A stretch of DNA of 64,000 nt, from positions 1 to 64,000 of the forward strand of contig JAIXWF010000001.1 of assembly GCA_027482185.1 (NCBI GenBank). Direction: 5' to 3'. Position 1 is the first letter of the stretch; the number at the start of each line of letters is the position of its first letter. A model generated the notes under the pieces. It saw nothing but the letters and a program-made list of their open reading frames with translations, did not search any database and was not told where the DNA came from. Below, in pieces: positions 45,824 through 56,422 of this stretch. Origin of the DNA: Opitutaceae bacterium. GTDB lineage: Bacteria > Verrucomicrobiota > Verrucomicrobiia > Opitutales > Opitutaceae. The translations under genes were made by a program, and so were the position numbers.

Positions 45824-48475
45824 ATGCCCAAGCTCTCCCTCGCGAAGCTCGAACGCCACCTCTATAAAGCCGCAGACCGGCTTCGTCAGGAGGGCCTTGA
45901 TGCCGCCACCTACAAGGACTACATCTTCGGTATCCTTTTCCTGAAACGTTGCTCCGACGTCTTTGACGCCGAGCGCGAGAAGCTCGTCACGCGCAAAATC
46001 GAGAGTGGCATGTTGAAGGATGAGGCCGAAGAGGAATACGGCGAAGACCCTGATTTCTACGACGGCTTTTTTGTTCCCGAACGCGCGCGCTGGAGCTACC
46101 TGCAAGGAAAACTTCAAGACGCGACCGTGCAGTTCGGCCACGTGCTCGACACCGCCCTGCAAGCCCTCGCCGAAGCCAACACCGAAGCGCTCGAACACGT
46201 CCTCGACCACGTTCAGTTCATCCGCACTCAGAGCGGTAAACGCGTCATCTCCGACGAGGCTTGCAAGGCCCTTGTCCGCCACTTCTCCGCCTACCGCCTG
46301 CGCAACGAAGATTTCCAGTTCTCCGACCTCCTTGGCGCGGCCTACGAGTTTTTGATCAACATGTTTGCCGAGTCGGCCGGCAAGAAGGGCGGCGATTTCT
46401 ACACCCCGCGCGATGTGGTGCGCCTCATCGTGCGCATCCTAAATCCCCGCCCCGGCATGAGCATCTACGATCCCACCGTGGGCTCCGGCGGTATGCTCAT
46501 CATAAGCCGCGAATACGTGGAGCAGTGCGGGGGCGACCCCACCGACCTCCGCCTCTGCGGCCAGGTCAACGACGCCTCCGCTTGGTCGATCTGTCGGCTC
46601 AACATGCTGCTCCACGGCGTCACCGGGGCCGACATCCAACTCGCCGACACCCTCCTGCACCCTCGGCACAAGGACGGCGGCGACCTGGAACGCTTCCACC
46701 GCGTCATCGCCAATCCTCCCTTCTCCATGAACTACTCCACCGAGGAGATGGAGCATAAGGAGCGCTTCCGCTGGGGCTGGTGCCCCACCACCGGCAAGAA
46801 GGGCGACCTCATGTTTGCCCAGCACATGCTCTCCGTCTGTCGCGAGGATGGCATGGTCGCCACTGTCATGCCCCACGGCGTGCTCTTCCGTGGCGGCGAG
46901 GAGCGCAAGATTCGCCGCAAATGGCTGGAGGAGGATCTTATCGAGGCCGTCATCGGCTTGCCGCAAAATCTCTTCTACGGGGCCAGCATCCCGGCCTGCG
47001 TCATCGTCATGCGGCCCAACCGTTCCGGCCACGCCGCCAACCCCAACAAGCCCGAGGCCCGTCGCCAGCGCGTGCTCTTCATAAACGCTGACGCCGAGTT
47101 CTTCGCCGGTCGCGCGCAAAACTACCTCCGCCCCGAGCACGTCGAAAAGATCGTCACCACCTACGAGCGCTTCGCTGCCGTGGAGGCCTACGCCCAGGTC
47201 GTGCCCGTGGCCGAATTGCTCTCCGAGGCCAACGACGCCAATCTCAACATCCGCCGCTACGTAGACAACTCGCCCGCGCCCGAGCCGCACGATGTGCGCG
47301 CCCACCTGCTCGGCGGTGTGCCTGTGCGCGAGATCGAGTCCCGGCGGGCGCTCTTCTCCGCCCTCGGCTTCGACCCCGCCCGCGCCTTCACGCCCCGCGC
47401 CGGCGACGACCGCTACCGCGACTTCGCCCCCGCGCTCACCGACCGCGCCGCCATTCGCGCCTTGATCGAGACCGATCACGGCGTGCTCGCCCGTGCGGCC
47501 GTCCTGCGCGAGGCGCTCGCCGCGTGGTGGCGCGAGCACTCCGCCCGATTGGTCGAGCTGCCTGCCCGCCGCCAGCTTAACGCCGTGCGCACCGATCTGC
47601 TCCGCAGTTTTAACACCGCCCTCGCCCCGGTCGGCGTGCTCGACCACTACAAACTCGCGGGCGTCATCGCCACCTGGTGGACGGAGACGCTGCCCGACCT
47701 CAAGACGCTCATGGAAAACGGCTTTGCCGGCGTGATCGACGGCTGGGTGGATGCCATCGCCGACGCGCTGGAGGATGAAGACGCCGCCGGGGCCACCCTC
47801 GATCCCTTCACCCACAAGCTCACCCGTCGCGTCATGGCCGACTACCTCGACCAGATCGCCACCGCCAAGACCGACATCGCCCGTCTCAAGGGCGAGAAAG
47901 AGTCCTTTGAGCAAAGCAACCTTCCCGACGACCTCGACGAAGAGGAAGCCACCGAGTGGAACTACGCCAAGCACCTTGACGCCCGCGCCAAGGAGCTAAA
48001 ACGCGAGCACCGCGACGCGTTTAAGGACTCGGCCAAAGCCGAAAAAGCCGCCGCTAAGAAAGGCGCGTCTGAGGAAGCCATCGAACTGGCCGACTCGCTG
48101 CGCGCCGCCCTCGATCCGATCCGCCAAGAGATCGAGTCGCTGGATGCCAGCCTAGCGCCCTACGAACGAACAAAAACCCAGCTCGCCGAAGCCCGCGCCC
48201 GGTTCCGCTCACTGATCGAGCAATTCGTTTGGGAGCTAAAGACACGGTGCGGCGCGATGCCGGATGATGAAAAACGAACCGTGGTCTTGGGGCTTTTCGC
48301 CGACGATCTTTTTTCCGGTCTGACTGTTTCGCTGACCGAAAAACGCAAGTTACTCGAAAACTCCTTTGAGGTAATTTGGGACAAGTATTCGTGCACGTTG
48401 CTGAGCTTGCGCTCCGCGCGGGAACACCACGAAACGGAACTCGCGACTGCCCTCAATCGCCTCACCTACCTATGA
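45824..48475 (+). CDS. hsdM: Type I restriction-modification methyltransferase subunit HsdM
   Basis: The 883-residue product has the N-terminal HsdM bundle (LERHLYKAADRLRQEGLDAATYKDYIFGILFLKRCSDVF) and the N6-adenine methyltransferase core with DPTVGSGG (216-223, S-adenosylmethionine site) and NPPF (297-300, catalytic). It is much longer than classic HsdM (about 500 residues). The extra C-terminal 350 residues are acidic/helical, with a likely coiled coil (KTDIARLKGEKESFEQSNLPDDLDEEEATEWNYAKHL...), and may fuse an accessory scaffold. Its stop overlaps the hsdS start by 4 bases. Confidence 0.93.
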   Translation: MPKLSLAKLERHLYKAADRLRQEGLDAATYKDYIFGILFLKRCSDVFDAEREKLVTRKIESGMLKDEAEEEYGEDPDFYDGFFVPERARWSYLQGKLQDATVQFGHVLDTALQALAEANTEALEHVLDHVQFIRTQSGKRVISDEACKALVRHFSAYRLRNEDFQFSDLLGAAYEFLINMFAESAGKKGGDFYTPRDVVRLIVRILNPRPGMSIYDPTVGSGGMLIISREYVEQCGGDPTDLRLCGQVNDASAWSICRLNMLLHGVTGADIQLADTLLHPRHKDGGDLERFHRVIANPPFSMNYSTEEMEHKERFRWGWCPTTGKKGDLMFAQHMLSVCREDGMVATVMPHGVLFRGGEERKIRRKWLEEDLIEAVIGLPQNLFYGASIPACVIVMRPNRSGHAANPNKPEARRQRVLFINADAEFFAGRAQNYLRPEHVEKIVTTYERFAAVEAYAQVVPVAELLSEANDANLNIRRYVDNSPAPEPHDVRAHLLGGVPVREIESRRALFSALGFDPARAFTPRAGDDRYRDFAPALTDRAAIRALIETDHGVLARAAVLREALAAWWREHSARLVELPARRQLNAVRTDLLRSFNTALAPVGVLDHYKLAGVIATWWTETLPDLKTLMENGFAGVIDGWVDAIADALEDEDAAGATLDPFTHKLTRRVMADYLDQIATAKTDIARLKGEKESFEQSNLPDDLDEEEATEWNYAKHLDARAKELKREHRDAFKDSAKAEKAAAKKGASEEAIELADSLRAALDPIRQEIESLDASLAPYERTKTQLAEARARFRSLIEQFVWELKTRCGAMPDDEKRTVVLGLFADDLFSGLTVSLTEKRKLLENSFEVIWDKYSCTLLSLRSAREHHETELATALNRLTYL

Positions 48476-49734
48476 GCAACGTCGGCACCACTGCTTTTTC
48501 AGAACTCGCCGAGGTGAATCCGCGCCTGAGCCTTCAGACATACGGCGACGACATGCTCGTTTCATTCATCCCCATGTCCGACGTTTCCGAGGGCGGAAAA
48601 TGGACAGTTCACCAAGAACGGCGTCTTGGTGATGTGCGATTTGGCTACACGGCGTTCCTAGAATCCGACCTCCTCTTCGCAAAGATCACGCCGTGCATGG
48701 AAAACGGTAAGGGCGCGCACGCCGTCGGTCTGAAAAACGGAATTGGGTGCGGCTCGACCGAGTTCCATGTTTTACGCGCCAAGGGCGAAACCAGCGCCCG
48801 CTACCTGCATCACTGGCTACAAGCCCGGACGACGCGCGCAAAAGCGATTTCCTACATGGGCGGATCGGCCGGCCAACAACGCGTGCAGCCTCAGTTTTTC
48901 GACCGCTACCGCGTGCCGAAACTAAATCCAGCTGAGCAACGCCAAGCAGCCGCCGTGCTCGACCAAGCCGACGAGGCCATCGCCAAAACCGAGGCCGTGA
49001 TCGCGAAGCTGCGTCAGGTCCGCACCGGCCTGATCCACGACTTGCTAACCTGCGGCCTCGACGAAAACGGCCATCTCCGCGACCCCTTCGCCCATCCCGA
49101 GCAATTTCAGGAAACGGTCATGGGACTACGCCCTCGCGATTGGGAGATCGCGCCGATTGGCACCAAATGCGAAACCTACGCCGGAGGAACTCCGCCCCGT
49201 GGCAGCCCGGAATTTTTTGGCGGCAATGTCCCGTGGATCAAATCCGGCGAGGTAAATCAGGACGCTATCTCGACAACGGAAGAGACACTCTCGGAACGAG
49301 GCTTGGCCGTCAGCAGCGCCAAATGGATTGCCCCCGAAAATCCGCTGATGGCCATGTACGGTGCCACCGCTGGGCAAGTAAGTTGGTTGACCACTCGCGC
49401 CACGGCAAATCAGGCCGTATTGGCAATTATTCCGCGTAGCGATGACACGGTCGCCCGGTTCCTTTTCTGGATGCTCCGATTCGTTGCGCCTCAAATCATC
49501 ACCCTCGCGACCGGCTCAGGGCAGCCAAATTTGAGCAAGGGATTGATAGATAGAGCCCTCGTCGTGATTCCCCGGTCGCCAGACGAACAGCGGTCTATTG
49601 CCGCAAGAATTGACACCGCTGTCGCCATCGAAAAACCCGAAGCCGCGAATCTCGAAAAACTGATCCAACTAAAATCCGGCCTGATGGACGACCTCCTCAC
49701 CGGCCGCGTCCGCGTGCCCGCCACCACCATATGA
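48472..49734 (+). CDS. hsdS: Type I restriction-modification specificity subunit HsdS
   Basis: The 420-residue product contains two target-recognition domains, each followed by a conserved helix. The first half ends with NPAEQRQAAAVLDQADEAIAKTEAVIAKLRQVRTGLIHDLL, the second with SPDEQRSIAARIDTAVAIEKPEAANLEKLIQLKSGLMDDLLTG. The recognised DNA sequence would be bipartite. ATG at 48472 overlaps the hsdM stop, and its own stop overlaps the HEPN-gene start (ATGA). Confidence 0.93.
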   Translation: MSNVGTTAFSELAEVNPRLSLQTYGDDMLVSFIPMSDVSEGGKWTVHQERRLGDVRFGYTAFLESDLLFAKITPCMENGKGAHAVGLKNGIGCGSTEFHVLRAKGETSARYLHHWLQARTTRAKAISYMGGSAGQQRVQPQFFDRYRVPKLNPAEQRQAAAVLDQADEAIAKTEAVIAKLRQVRTGLIHDLLTCGLDENGHLRDPFAHPEQFQETVMGLRPRDWEIAPIGTKCETYAGGTPPRGSPEFFGGNVPWIKSGEVNQDAISTTEETLSERGLAVSSAKWIAPENPLMAMYGATAGQVSWLTTRATANQAVLAIIPRSDDTVARFLFWMLRFVAPQIITLATGSGQPNLSKGLIDRALVVIPRSPDEQRSIAARIDTAVAIEKPEAANLEKLIQLKSGLMDDLLTGRVRVPATTI

Positions 49735-51089
49735 CCACCACCGGCCTTTCCGATCTCGACCAGCTTGTTTTCTCCGTTCGCGACCGGGAGTCGTCGCGCC
49801 TCATCCAAGAGGCTGTCGCTGCATATCGGGGCGGTGCATTACGCTCCGCTATCATGTCGGTCTGGATCGCGGTCGCTTACGACATTATCGCGAAAGCGCG
49901 AGAACTCGCCGTTCAAGGGGAGGCGGTGCCAAAGGCATTTATCGCCAAGCTCGACGGAGCTATGACCGCCAAGGATATCAAAACGTTGATGGCAATTGAG
50001 GTCGATTTGTTGGTTACGGCGCGAGACGACTTTCAGTTCTTCGCCCCTCACGAATTTACCGATCTTGATCGGTTGAAAGATGACCGAAATCTCTGCGCGC
50101 ACCCCGCCTTTGTATCCGAGGACAACCTGTTTCAACCCGCCCCGGAACTTGTTCGTGCGCACATCGTGCATGCGATCAACCACCTCCTGCGACACGCGCC
50201 TCTCCAGGGGAAGAACGCCATCAACAGGATCGAAGCGGATCTTCTGAGTGCGTCATTCCCAACGGACCCAACAGAAATCGAAACTTTCCTGCGTCAGCGG
50301 TATCTCGACCGGGCAAAAGAGTCCTTGGTCGTTGTGCTGCTCAAGAGTTTGCTTGTCCGGCCCATCGGCGCAGATCACGCCAAGTATGTCGGCAAGGAAC
50401 GCCAAATTGCGGCGGCACTGGCGGCCGTGGGTCGCGCCAAGCCTGTCATTTATGATCGAGAGTTGCCTGCATTCGCTTTAATTAAAGCCAACAGCGTAGG
50501 CGAGGACCGGATTCTCGCATTCGTCCGCATGATAGCCGCCGAGCCGCGCCTCTGGGAGTGGATAGGAAGCGCAGCGCAGATTCGCATCACCAAGCTGGTA
50601 ACGGAAGCAAAGCCCGAACACATCAAAGCCTTTGATCTGTTCGATGGCTTAGACGTGGCCCCTTTGAAGAATATAATCTGGGGAAAATTCCAAAGTCAGT
50701 CTCCTGACTGGCAGCAAAGCGTCATCGCGGATCACCCGCGTCCGGAGTTTGCGCCATTCGCCGCAGCTCTTTACGCCCGCGCTGCTAGCTTCCGGCATGC
50801 TGAATCATTGGGCGCGGCGGTTGTGCTGCCTCTGACGAAATATTTCACTGCTGCCCAAGTGGGCGAAATACTTTCGGCCGTTGAAACAAATAGCCAAATC
50901 AAGACAGCTTCGGGTTCACCAGCGATCATTGAACAACTCTACGACGATACCCAGCATCTACTTGCCCAGACGGGTGAGCGTTGGCGTCAGTTTATCGCGG
51001 AAGTGGTCAAGGGCAACGAGCGCGACTATATGTATGCATACCCCGGAATACGCGAGCGCCTCATCAAGGCTGGAATCATGAAACGCTGA
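49731..51089 (+). CDS. HEPN-domain protein inside the R-M operon
   Basis: The 452-residue product begins with a helical domain holding the R-x4-H motif of HEPN ribonucleases (R119-NLCA-H124 in LKDDRNLCAHPAF), preceded by a helix with MSVWIAVAYDIIAKAREL. The remaining 300 residues are helical and unrecognised. HEPN proteins often cleave RNA as effectors or toxins of defence systems. It is coupled to hsdS by a 4-base overlap and sits 8 bp before the next gene, so it is an integral operon member. RNase activity is inference from the motif. Confidence 0.8.
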   Translation: MTTTGLSDLDQLVFSVRDRESSRLIQEAVAAYRGGALRSAIMSVWIAVAYDIIAKARELAVQGEAVPKAFIAKLDGAMTAKDIKTLMAIEVDLLVTARDDFQFFAPHEFTDLDRLKDDRNLCAHPAFVSEDNLFQPAPELVRAHIVHAINHLLRHAPLQGKNAINRIEADLLSASFPTDPTEIETFLRQRYLDRAKESLVVVLLKSLLVRPIGADHAKYVGKERQIAAALAAVGRAKPVIYDRELPAFALIKANSVGEDRILAFVRMIAAEPRLWEWIGSAAQIRITKLVTEAKPEHIKAFDLFDGLDVAPLKNIIWGKFQSQSPDWQQSVIADHPRPEFAPFAAALYARAASFRHAESLGAAVVLPLTKYFTAAQVGEILSAVETNSQIKTASGSPAIIEQLYDDTQHLLAQTGERWRQFIAEVVKGNERDYMYAYPGIRERLIKAGIMKR

Positions 51090-51097
51090 CACAACCC

Positions 51098-52795
51098 GTG
51101 ACGACCGCCCCCGAACAGTTTCAGACTTGGATCAATGTCCCAGAGGGCACGCGGCTGGAATTCAAGACTGCCAGCAACAACTACCACTTCGAGGAGCTGG
51201 TGGATTATTGCGTGGCCCTCGCCAACGAGGGTGGCGGGGTGATCATCCTCGGTGTCACCGACCGGCGACCGCGTCAGGTCGTCGGCACCGCCGCCTTTGC
51301 CGAGCCGGGCCGCACTGAAGCCGGGCTCCATCAGCGCCTCGGCCATCGCATCCCGGTCGAGGAGTTTTTCCACGAGGGCAAACGCCTGCTCATCGTCCAT
51401 GTGCCCGCACGCCTGCCAGGCACGGCGTGGCACCACAAGGGCCGCTTCCTCAAGCGGGCGGGCGACGAACTCACCGTGTTGAGCGGGGACGAGCTGCGGA
51501 CGATTTTCGCCGAGACCGGGCCGGATTTCTCCGCTGAAATTTGTCCTGCCGCCAAGCTGGCCGATCTCGATCCGGCAGCGGTGGCCGAATTCCGCACCCG
51601 CTGGGCGCGCAAAGCCGCCAATCCGCGCATCGCCGCGTGGGACGACCGCCAGACACTCGCCGATGCCGAGCTGTTGATCGAGGAACGGCTCACCTACGCG
51701 GCCTTGATCCTTTTTGGCGCCCGCGCCGCGCTCGGACGGCACCTCGCCCAGGCCGAAATCGTCTTCGAATATCGCTCCAGCGAGGCCTCGGGGCCGGCTG
51801 CCGACCGCACCGAGTTCCGTGAAGGATTTTTCCTCTGCCACGATGCGCTTTGGCAAAAGATTAACCTGCGCAACGACCGGCAGAGTTATCAGGACGGGCT
51901 GTTCCGCTACGACATCCCTACCTTCGACGAGACTGCCGTCCGCGAGGCGCTGCTCAATGCCGTCGCCCATCGCGACTATCGCTTAGGCGGGTCGGTGTTT
52001 GTGCGGCAATACACCCGCCGTCTGGAGTTGGTCAGCCCCGGCGGCTTCCCACCCGGTATCACGGCAGAAAACATCGTGGACCAGCAAAACCCGCGCAACC
52101 GCCGCCTGGCCGAGGCGCTGGCGAAGTGCGGCCTGATTGAGCGTTCCGGGCAGGGCATGAATTTGATGGTCGAGCGGGCCATCCGGCAGAGCAAGGCGTT
52201 GCCCAGCTTCGTCGGCACCGCCGCACACGAGGTGCGGCTTACGCTGGAGGGCACGGTGCGCGATCCGGCTTTCATTCGTTACTTGGAACGTTTGGGGGAG
52301 GAGCGGCTGGCTACGTTTTCTACTCACGATTTTCTCGCCTTGGCTGCGATTGCCGCCGACACGCCGCTCACCGACGCGCTGCGCGAAAGCCTTCCCCGTC
52401 TGGTCGAGGTGGGGGCTATCGAGTCGCAGGGACGAGGACGCGGCGTGCGTTACCTGCTCTCCCGCGCCCTGCACGCCACTCTGGGCAAAAAAGGCACCTA
52501 CACCCGCAAGCGCGGCCTCGATCACGAGACGAACAAGGCGCTTTTGATGAAGCACCTTTCGGACAATCAGGAAGAGGGCGCGCCGATGGCCGAGCTAGTC
52601 CAGGTGCTCCCGGCACTTTCTCGGGCGCATATCAAACGGCTACTCCAAGAGCTATCGGCGGCGGGTTTGGTAAATTTGCAGGGCATCACCCGGTCGGCGC
52701 GCTGGTTCGCCCAGACAGGGAAGCCGCCCATTGGCTCACTAGCCACCAATGAGCCAATCAATGAACCAAAACCAAATGAGTCTCAGTCTACGTAA
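51098..52795 (+). CDS. AlbA_2/Schlafen-like ATP-binding protein
   Basis: The 565-residue product has an N-terminal Schlafen AlbA_2 domain (EFKTASNNYHFEELVDYCVALANEGGGVIILGVTD). A helicase-like/HATPase_c_4 ATP-binding region follows (REALLNAVAHRDYRLGGSVFV...NRRLAEALAKCGLIERSGQGMNLM), and winged-helix repeats form the C-terminus. Such proteins are frequent neighbours of type I restriction genes and may be regulators or effectors. GTG at 51098 is the start; it follows the HEPN gene by 8 bp. Confidence 0.87.
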   Translation: MTTAPEQFQTWINVPEGTRLEFKTASNNYHFEELVDYCVALANEGGGVIILGVTDRRPRQVVGTAAFAEPGRTEAGLHQRLGHRIPVEEFFHEGKRLLIVHVPARLPGTAWHHKGRFLKRAGDELTVLSGDELRTIFAETGPDFSAEICPAAKLADLDPAAVAEFRTRWARKAANPRIAAWDDRQTLADAELLIEERLTYAALILFGARAALGRHLAQAEIVFEYRSSEASGPAADRTEFREGFFLCHDALWQKINLRNDRQSYQDGLFRYDIPTFDETAVREALLNAVAHRDYRLGGSVFVRQYTRRLELVSPGGFPPGITAENIVDQQNPRNRRLAEALAKCGLIERSGQGMNLMVERAIRQSKALPSFVGTAAHEVRLTLEGTVRDPAFIRYLERLGEERLATFSTHDFLALAAIAADTPLTDALRESLPRLVEVGAIESQGRGRGVRYLLSRALHATLGKKGTYTRKRGLDHETNKALLMKHLSDNQEEGAPMAELVQVLPALSRAHIKRLLQELSAAGLVNLQGITRSARWFAQTGKPPIGSLATNEPINEPKPNESQST

Positions 52796-52954
52796 GATTC
52801 TATCTTACTAGATCTTAGCGATCGACGTTAATTGGCTCAATGGACCAAACCCAATTGGCCCATAACCCAGCAATCCCCTGATAACGAAAGACCTATTTCC
52901 GTCACCCGTCCGTATGCCAATGCGCCAAAGTCCGACCACCCTCTTTAAGACCAA

Positions 52955-55900
52955 ATGAGCAAAACCAAATGGGAATACGACGTGGTGGAGCGCCCCTTTT
53001 GCGAGCAGCTCAAGGCGATGGGGTGGCAGTGGATCGAGGGCGACGTCGATGTCCCTGAGCTGACCGAGCGCGCGAACTTCCGGGAGGTCATGCTCCGGGG
53101 CCGTCTCGCTTCCTCCCTCCGCAAGCTCAACTTGCGCAATGGTCAGCCGTGGCTCGACGACGACCGCATCCACCGAATCATCCAGGAACTCGTCCAGGCT
53201 CCGGGTCACGCGGTCATGGAGATCAACGAGGCCACGACCAAACTCCTCCTCACCGGCACTGTCACCGATGGCGTGGCGGGCTGGGACTCCGGTCGCCAGC
53301 AACCGATCCGGTTTATTGATTTCGAGCATCCCGAGAACAACGACTTCCTCGTCATCAATCAGTTCAAGGTTTCCCTGAGCAGCGACCGGGGCCATGTTAT
53401 CCCCGACGCCGTGCTTTTCGTGAACGGCATCCCTCTCGTCGTCGCCGAATTCAAGAGCCCGTCGATTCAGAACCCCATCGAAGAGGCCATCAACCAGCTT
53501 CTTCGCTACTCCAACCAACGCCGCGAACTCTACCCGGAGAACTATCAGGAAAACGAAGGCGTTGAGCGTCTGTTCCACACGAATCAGCTCCTCATCGCCA
53601 GCGACCTTTTCGAGGCGCGCGCGGCTACCGTCGGCGCTCCGCCCGAGGCTTACCTTGAATGGGCAGATACCAGCCCCGTGCCCTTGTCCACCGTCGCGCA
53701 AGAAGTCGGTCTCATCCCCGCCACGCCCGAGGTGGTGGAGGCCGCCAAAGAGTTGACCGAGTCCGGACCGGAGGAGTCGGGCCGCATGGGCACGCCGTTG
53801 TTTTTCCGCAAGCCCGAGCAACGTCCTACGACCTTGCAAAGTCAGCAGGTCATGGTCGCCGGCATGTTGCGCCCGGCGCACCTGCTCGACCTCGTCCGCA
53901 ACTTCACTGTGTTTCAGCAGGTGGATGGCAAGACCCGCAAAGTCGTCGCCCGCTACCAACAATTCCGCGCCATCCACAAGGCAACGAAGCGGCTCGCCGA
54001 GGGCCGCACCCGCCCGCAAGGCGCGTCCAAGGACGAACGCGGCGGCATCATCTGGCACACCCAAGGATCGGGCAAGAGCCTGAGCATGATCTTCCTCGTC
54101 CGCAAAATGCGGATGCTGGAGGGGCTCAAGCAATTCAAGGTCGTCGTCGTCACGGACCGCACCGACCTGGAAGGGCAGCTTCGCGACACCGCCCGTCTGA
54201 GTGGAGAAACCCTGCGTCCCAACGATGACGACAAGCGCGCCCGTGAATCCTCGAGCAAGCGCACGCAGCGCATTCTCTCCGAGCCCACACCGGACATCGT
54301 TTTCGCGATGCTCCAAAAATACCAAGACGCATCCAAGCGCGACAACACCGAGAGAGTGTCGATGACCGTAGTTCGAAAAGAACGGAAGCCGGGCAAAGAT
54401 CAGCGCATCGAGGAGAAGGAAATCACGCTGGAGGAAACGATCCAGTTCGAGGACTTCGCCGAATTGAACGGCTCTGAAAAAATCCTCGTGCTCGTTGACG
54501 AGGCGCATCGCGGACACACCCGTTCGCTGCATCGCAATCTGCGCAAGGCCCTGCCCAACGCCGCGATCATCGGCTTCACCGGCACGCCTATCCTCAGCAA
54601 GGAGAAAGGTGAGACTCGCGACATCTTCGGCGACTTCATCGACAAATACATCCTGCAAGACGCGGAACTCGACGGTGCCACCGTGCCCATCCTCTACGAA
54701 GGCCGCACCGCCGACGGCATGGTCAAGGATGCCGATGACCTCGACGAGCTGTTCGAGGACATGTTTAAGGACTACTCGCCGGAAGAACTGGCCGTCATCA
54801 AGGCCAAGTATGCCACCGAGAGCGACGTGCTCGCCGCACCGCTTCTGATCGAGAAGAAGGCTCGCGACATGATCCGCCACTTCGCGTCCGTGGTGCTCCC
54901 TTCCGGCTACAAAGCCCAGGTCGTGGCCACGAGTCGCGAGGCCGCAATCACCTATCAGGAAAAGCTCAGCCAAGCCCGCGACGCGTTGGTAACTGAGATC
55001 GAAGCGCTGCCGGCAACCTACGACAATCTGACCGACGAGCAGATCGACGCCCTGCCAGCTGCGACGAAGTTACTGGTTCGTGTCCGGCCAATCTTGCCGC
55101 GAATCAAAGCGCTGGAAATCGGCGCGGTCTTCTCCGGTGACCACAACGATCCGGAGTCATGGCGTGAATGGTCTGACCGCGACAAACAGGAAGACCGCAT
55201 TCGCCGCTTCAAAAAGAAATTCGGCCTCACCCGCACGGAAAAAGCCGACCCGATCAGCATCCTAGTCGTGAAAAACATGCTCCTCACCGGCTTCGATGCC
55301 CCGGTGGAGCAAGTGCTTTATCTCGACCGTAAGATCGTCGCGCACGATCTGTTGCAGGCTATCGCCCGCGTGAACCGCACCAGTGGCAAAAAACGTTGCG
55401 GCTACGTGGTGGATTATGTCGGCGTCGCGCGCCATCTTCACGAAGCACTCTCCGACTACGATGAAGAGGACACACGCGGTGCGCTCATCGACATCTCGAT
55501 CGAGCTTCCCAAGCTGCTTGACCGCCGGGCCAGGGCGGTCGCGGTCTTTACCGACCTAGGCATCACCGATTTGAAGGCCCAAGTCCCGGCCTGCGTAGAT
55601 CTCTTGGCCGACCTCAAAATCCGCGCCGACTTCATCAACAAGGTGCGGGCTTTCTACGACCAGCTCAACATGCTGGAGCACCGTCCTGAAGTCCCCGGCG
55701 ATGTTTTTCGCGACGCCAAACTTCTCGGATTCATCAACAAGGTGGCCGCCAATCTCTACCGCGACCCTGCGCTCAACCTTGTAGGCGTAGGCGAGAAGGT
55801 GAAGGCGCTCATCAACGCGCACATCTCCGCGCGAGGCGTCGATCCCAAGATACCGCCGACCACGATCACGGACGCCGAATTCGAGAAGGTGTTGCAGGCG

Positions 55901-56422
55901 CAGACCAGCAGCCGTGCCCGTGCCGCGCAGATGCAGCACGCGGCCCGTTTCCACATCATCGGTTTCATCAACCAAAACCCGTCGTTTGCGCGAAAGATGA
56001 GCGAGAAGCTGGAGGAAATCCTCCAACGCTTCAAAGACGACGCCGATGCCTTGGAAAAGGCCTTGCGGGCGTTTGTCGCCGACCTGCGCAAAGGCGACAG
56101 CAACGACTTCCCCGATCTCGACCCCAAGGCTCAGGTGCCCTTTGTGCGACTGCTCCTCGATGAATGCGGCAAGAGCCGGACACTGGACGACGCCCAAACC
56201 AAGAAACTCATCGGCCTCGCAATTGAAATAGTTGAGCGAGTCCAACAGGAAATCCGCAAAATCGGATTCTGGAAAAACGACACCATGCGCGAGCAACTCA
56301 CCAAGACACTCGTTCGCGATCTCGATAAGTCAGGCCTCTGCCCGCCCAAGAAAGAGCGCGAGATCGCCCAGCGCCTAGTCGCTCTCGCCAAAGAGAATCA
56401 CGAATACCTCAGCAAATCGTGA
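52955..56422 (+). CDS. hsdR: Type I restriction endonuclease subunit HsdR
   Basis: The 1155-residue product has an N-terminal nuclease domain with PD-(D/E)XK residues D151 (IPDAVLF) and E165-F-K167 (VVAEFKSP). Two RecA-like translocase domains follow, with Walker A HTQGSGKS, DEAH in LVDEAHRG, and motif VI-like HDLLQAIARVNRT. A long C-terminal helical part would contact the methylase. It should translocate and cut unmodified DNA. A 159-bp gap with no terminator precedes it; its stop overlaps the next start (GTGA). Confidence 0.94.
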   Translation: MSKTKWEYDVVERPFCEQLKAMGWQWIEGDVDVPELTERANFREVMLRGRLASSLRKLNLRNGQPWLDDDRIHRIIQELVQAPGHAVMEINEATTKLLLTGTVTDGVAGWDSGRQQPIRFIDFEHPENNDFLVINQFKVSLSSDRGHVIPDAVLFVNGIPLVVAEFKSPSIQNPIEEAINQLLRYSNQRRELYPENYQENEGVERLFHTNQLLIASDLFEARAATVGAPPEAYLEWADTSPVPLSTVAQEVGLIPATPEVVEAAKELTESGPEESGRMGTPLFFRKPEQRPTTLQSQQVMVAGMLRPAHLLDLVRNFTVFQQVDGKTRKVVARYQQFRAIHKATKRLAEGRTRPQGASKDERGGIIWHTQGSGKSLSMIFLVRKMRMLEGLKQFKVVVVTDRTDLEGQLRDTARLSGETLRPNDDDKRARESSSKRTQRILSEPTPDIVFAMLQKYQDASKRDNTERVSMTVVRKERKPGKDQRIEEKEITLEETIQFEDFAELNGSEKILVLVDEAHRGHTRSLHRNLRKALPNAAIIGFTGTPILSKEKGETRDIFGDFIDKYILQDAELDGATVPILYEGRTADGMVKDADDLDELFEDMFKDYSPEELAVIKAKYATESDVLAAPLLIEKKARDMIRHFASVVLPSGYKAQVVATSREAAITYQEKLSQARDALVTEIEALPATYDNLTDEQIDALPAATKLLVRVRPILPRIKALEIGAVFSGDHNDPESWREWSDRDKQEDRIRRFKKKFGLTRTEKADPISILVVKNMLLTGFDAPVEQVLYLDRKIVAHDLLQAIARVNRTSGKKRCGYVVDYVGVARHLHEALSDYDEEDTRGALIDISIELPKLLDRRARAVAVFTDLGITDLKAQVPACVDLLADLKIRADFINKVRAFYDQLNMLEHRPEVPGDVFRDAKLLGFINKVAANLYRDPALNLVGVGEKVKALINAHISARGVDPKIPPTTITDAEFEKVLQAQTSSRARAAQMQHAARFHIIGFINQNPSFARKMSEKLEEILQRFKDDADALEKALRAFVADLRKGDSNDFPDLDPKAQVPFVRLLLDECGKSRTLDDAQTKKLIGLAIEIVERVQQEIRKIGFWKNDTMREQLTKTLVRDLDKSGLCPPKKEREIAQRLVALAKENHEYLSKS

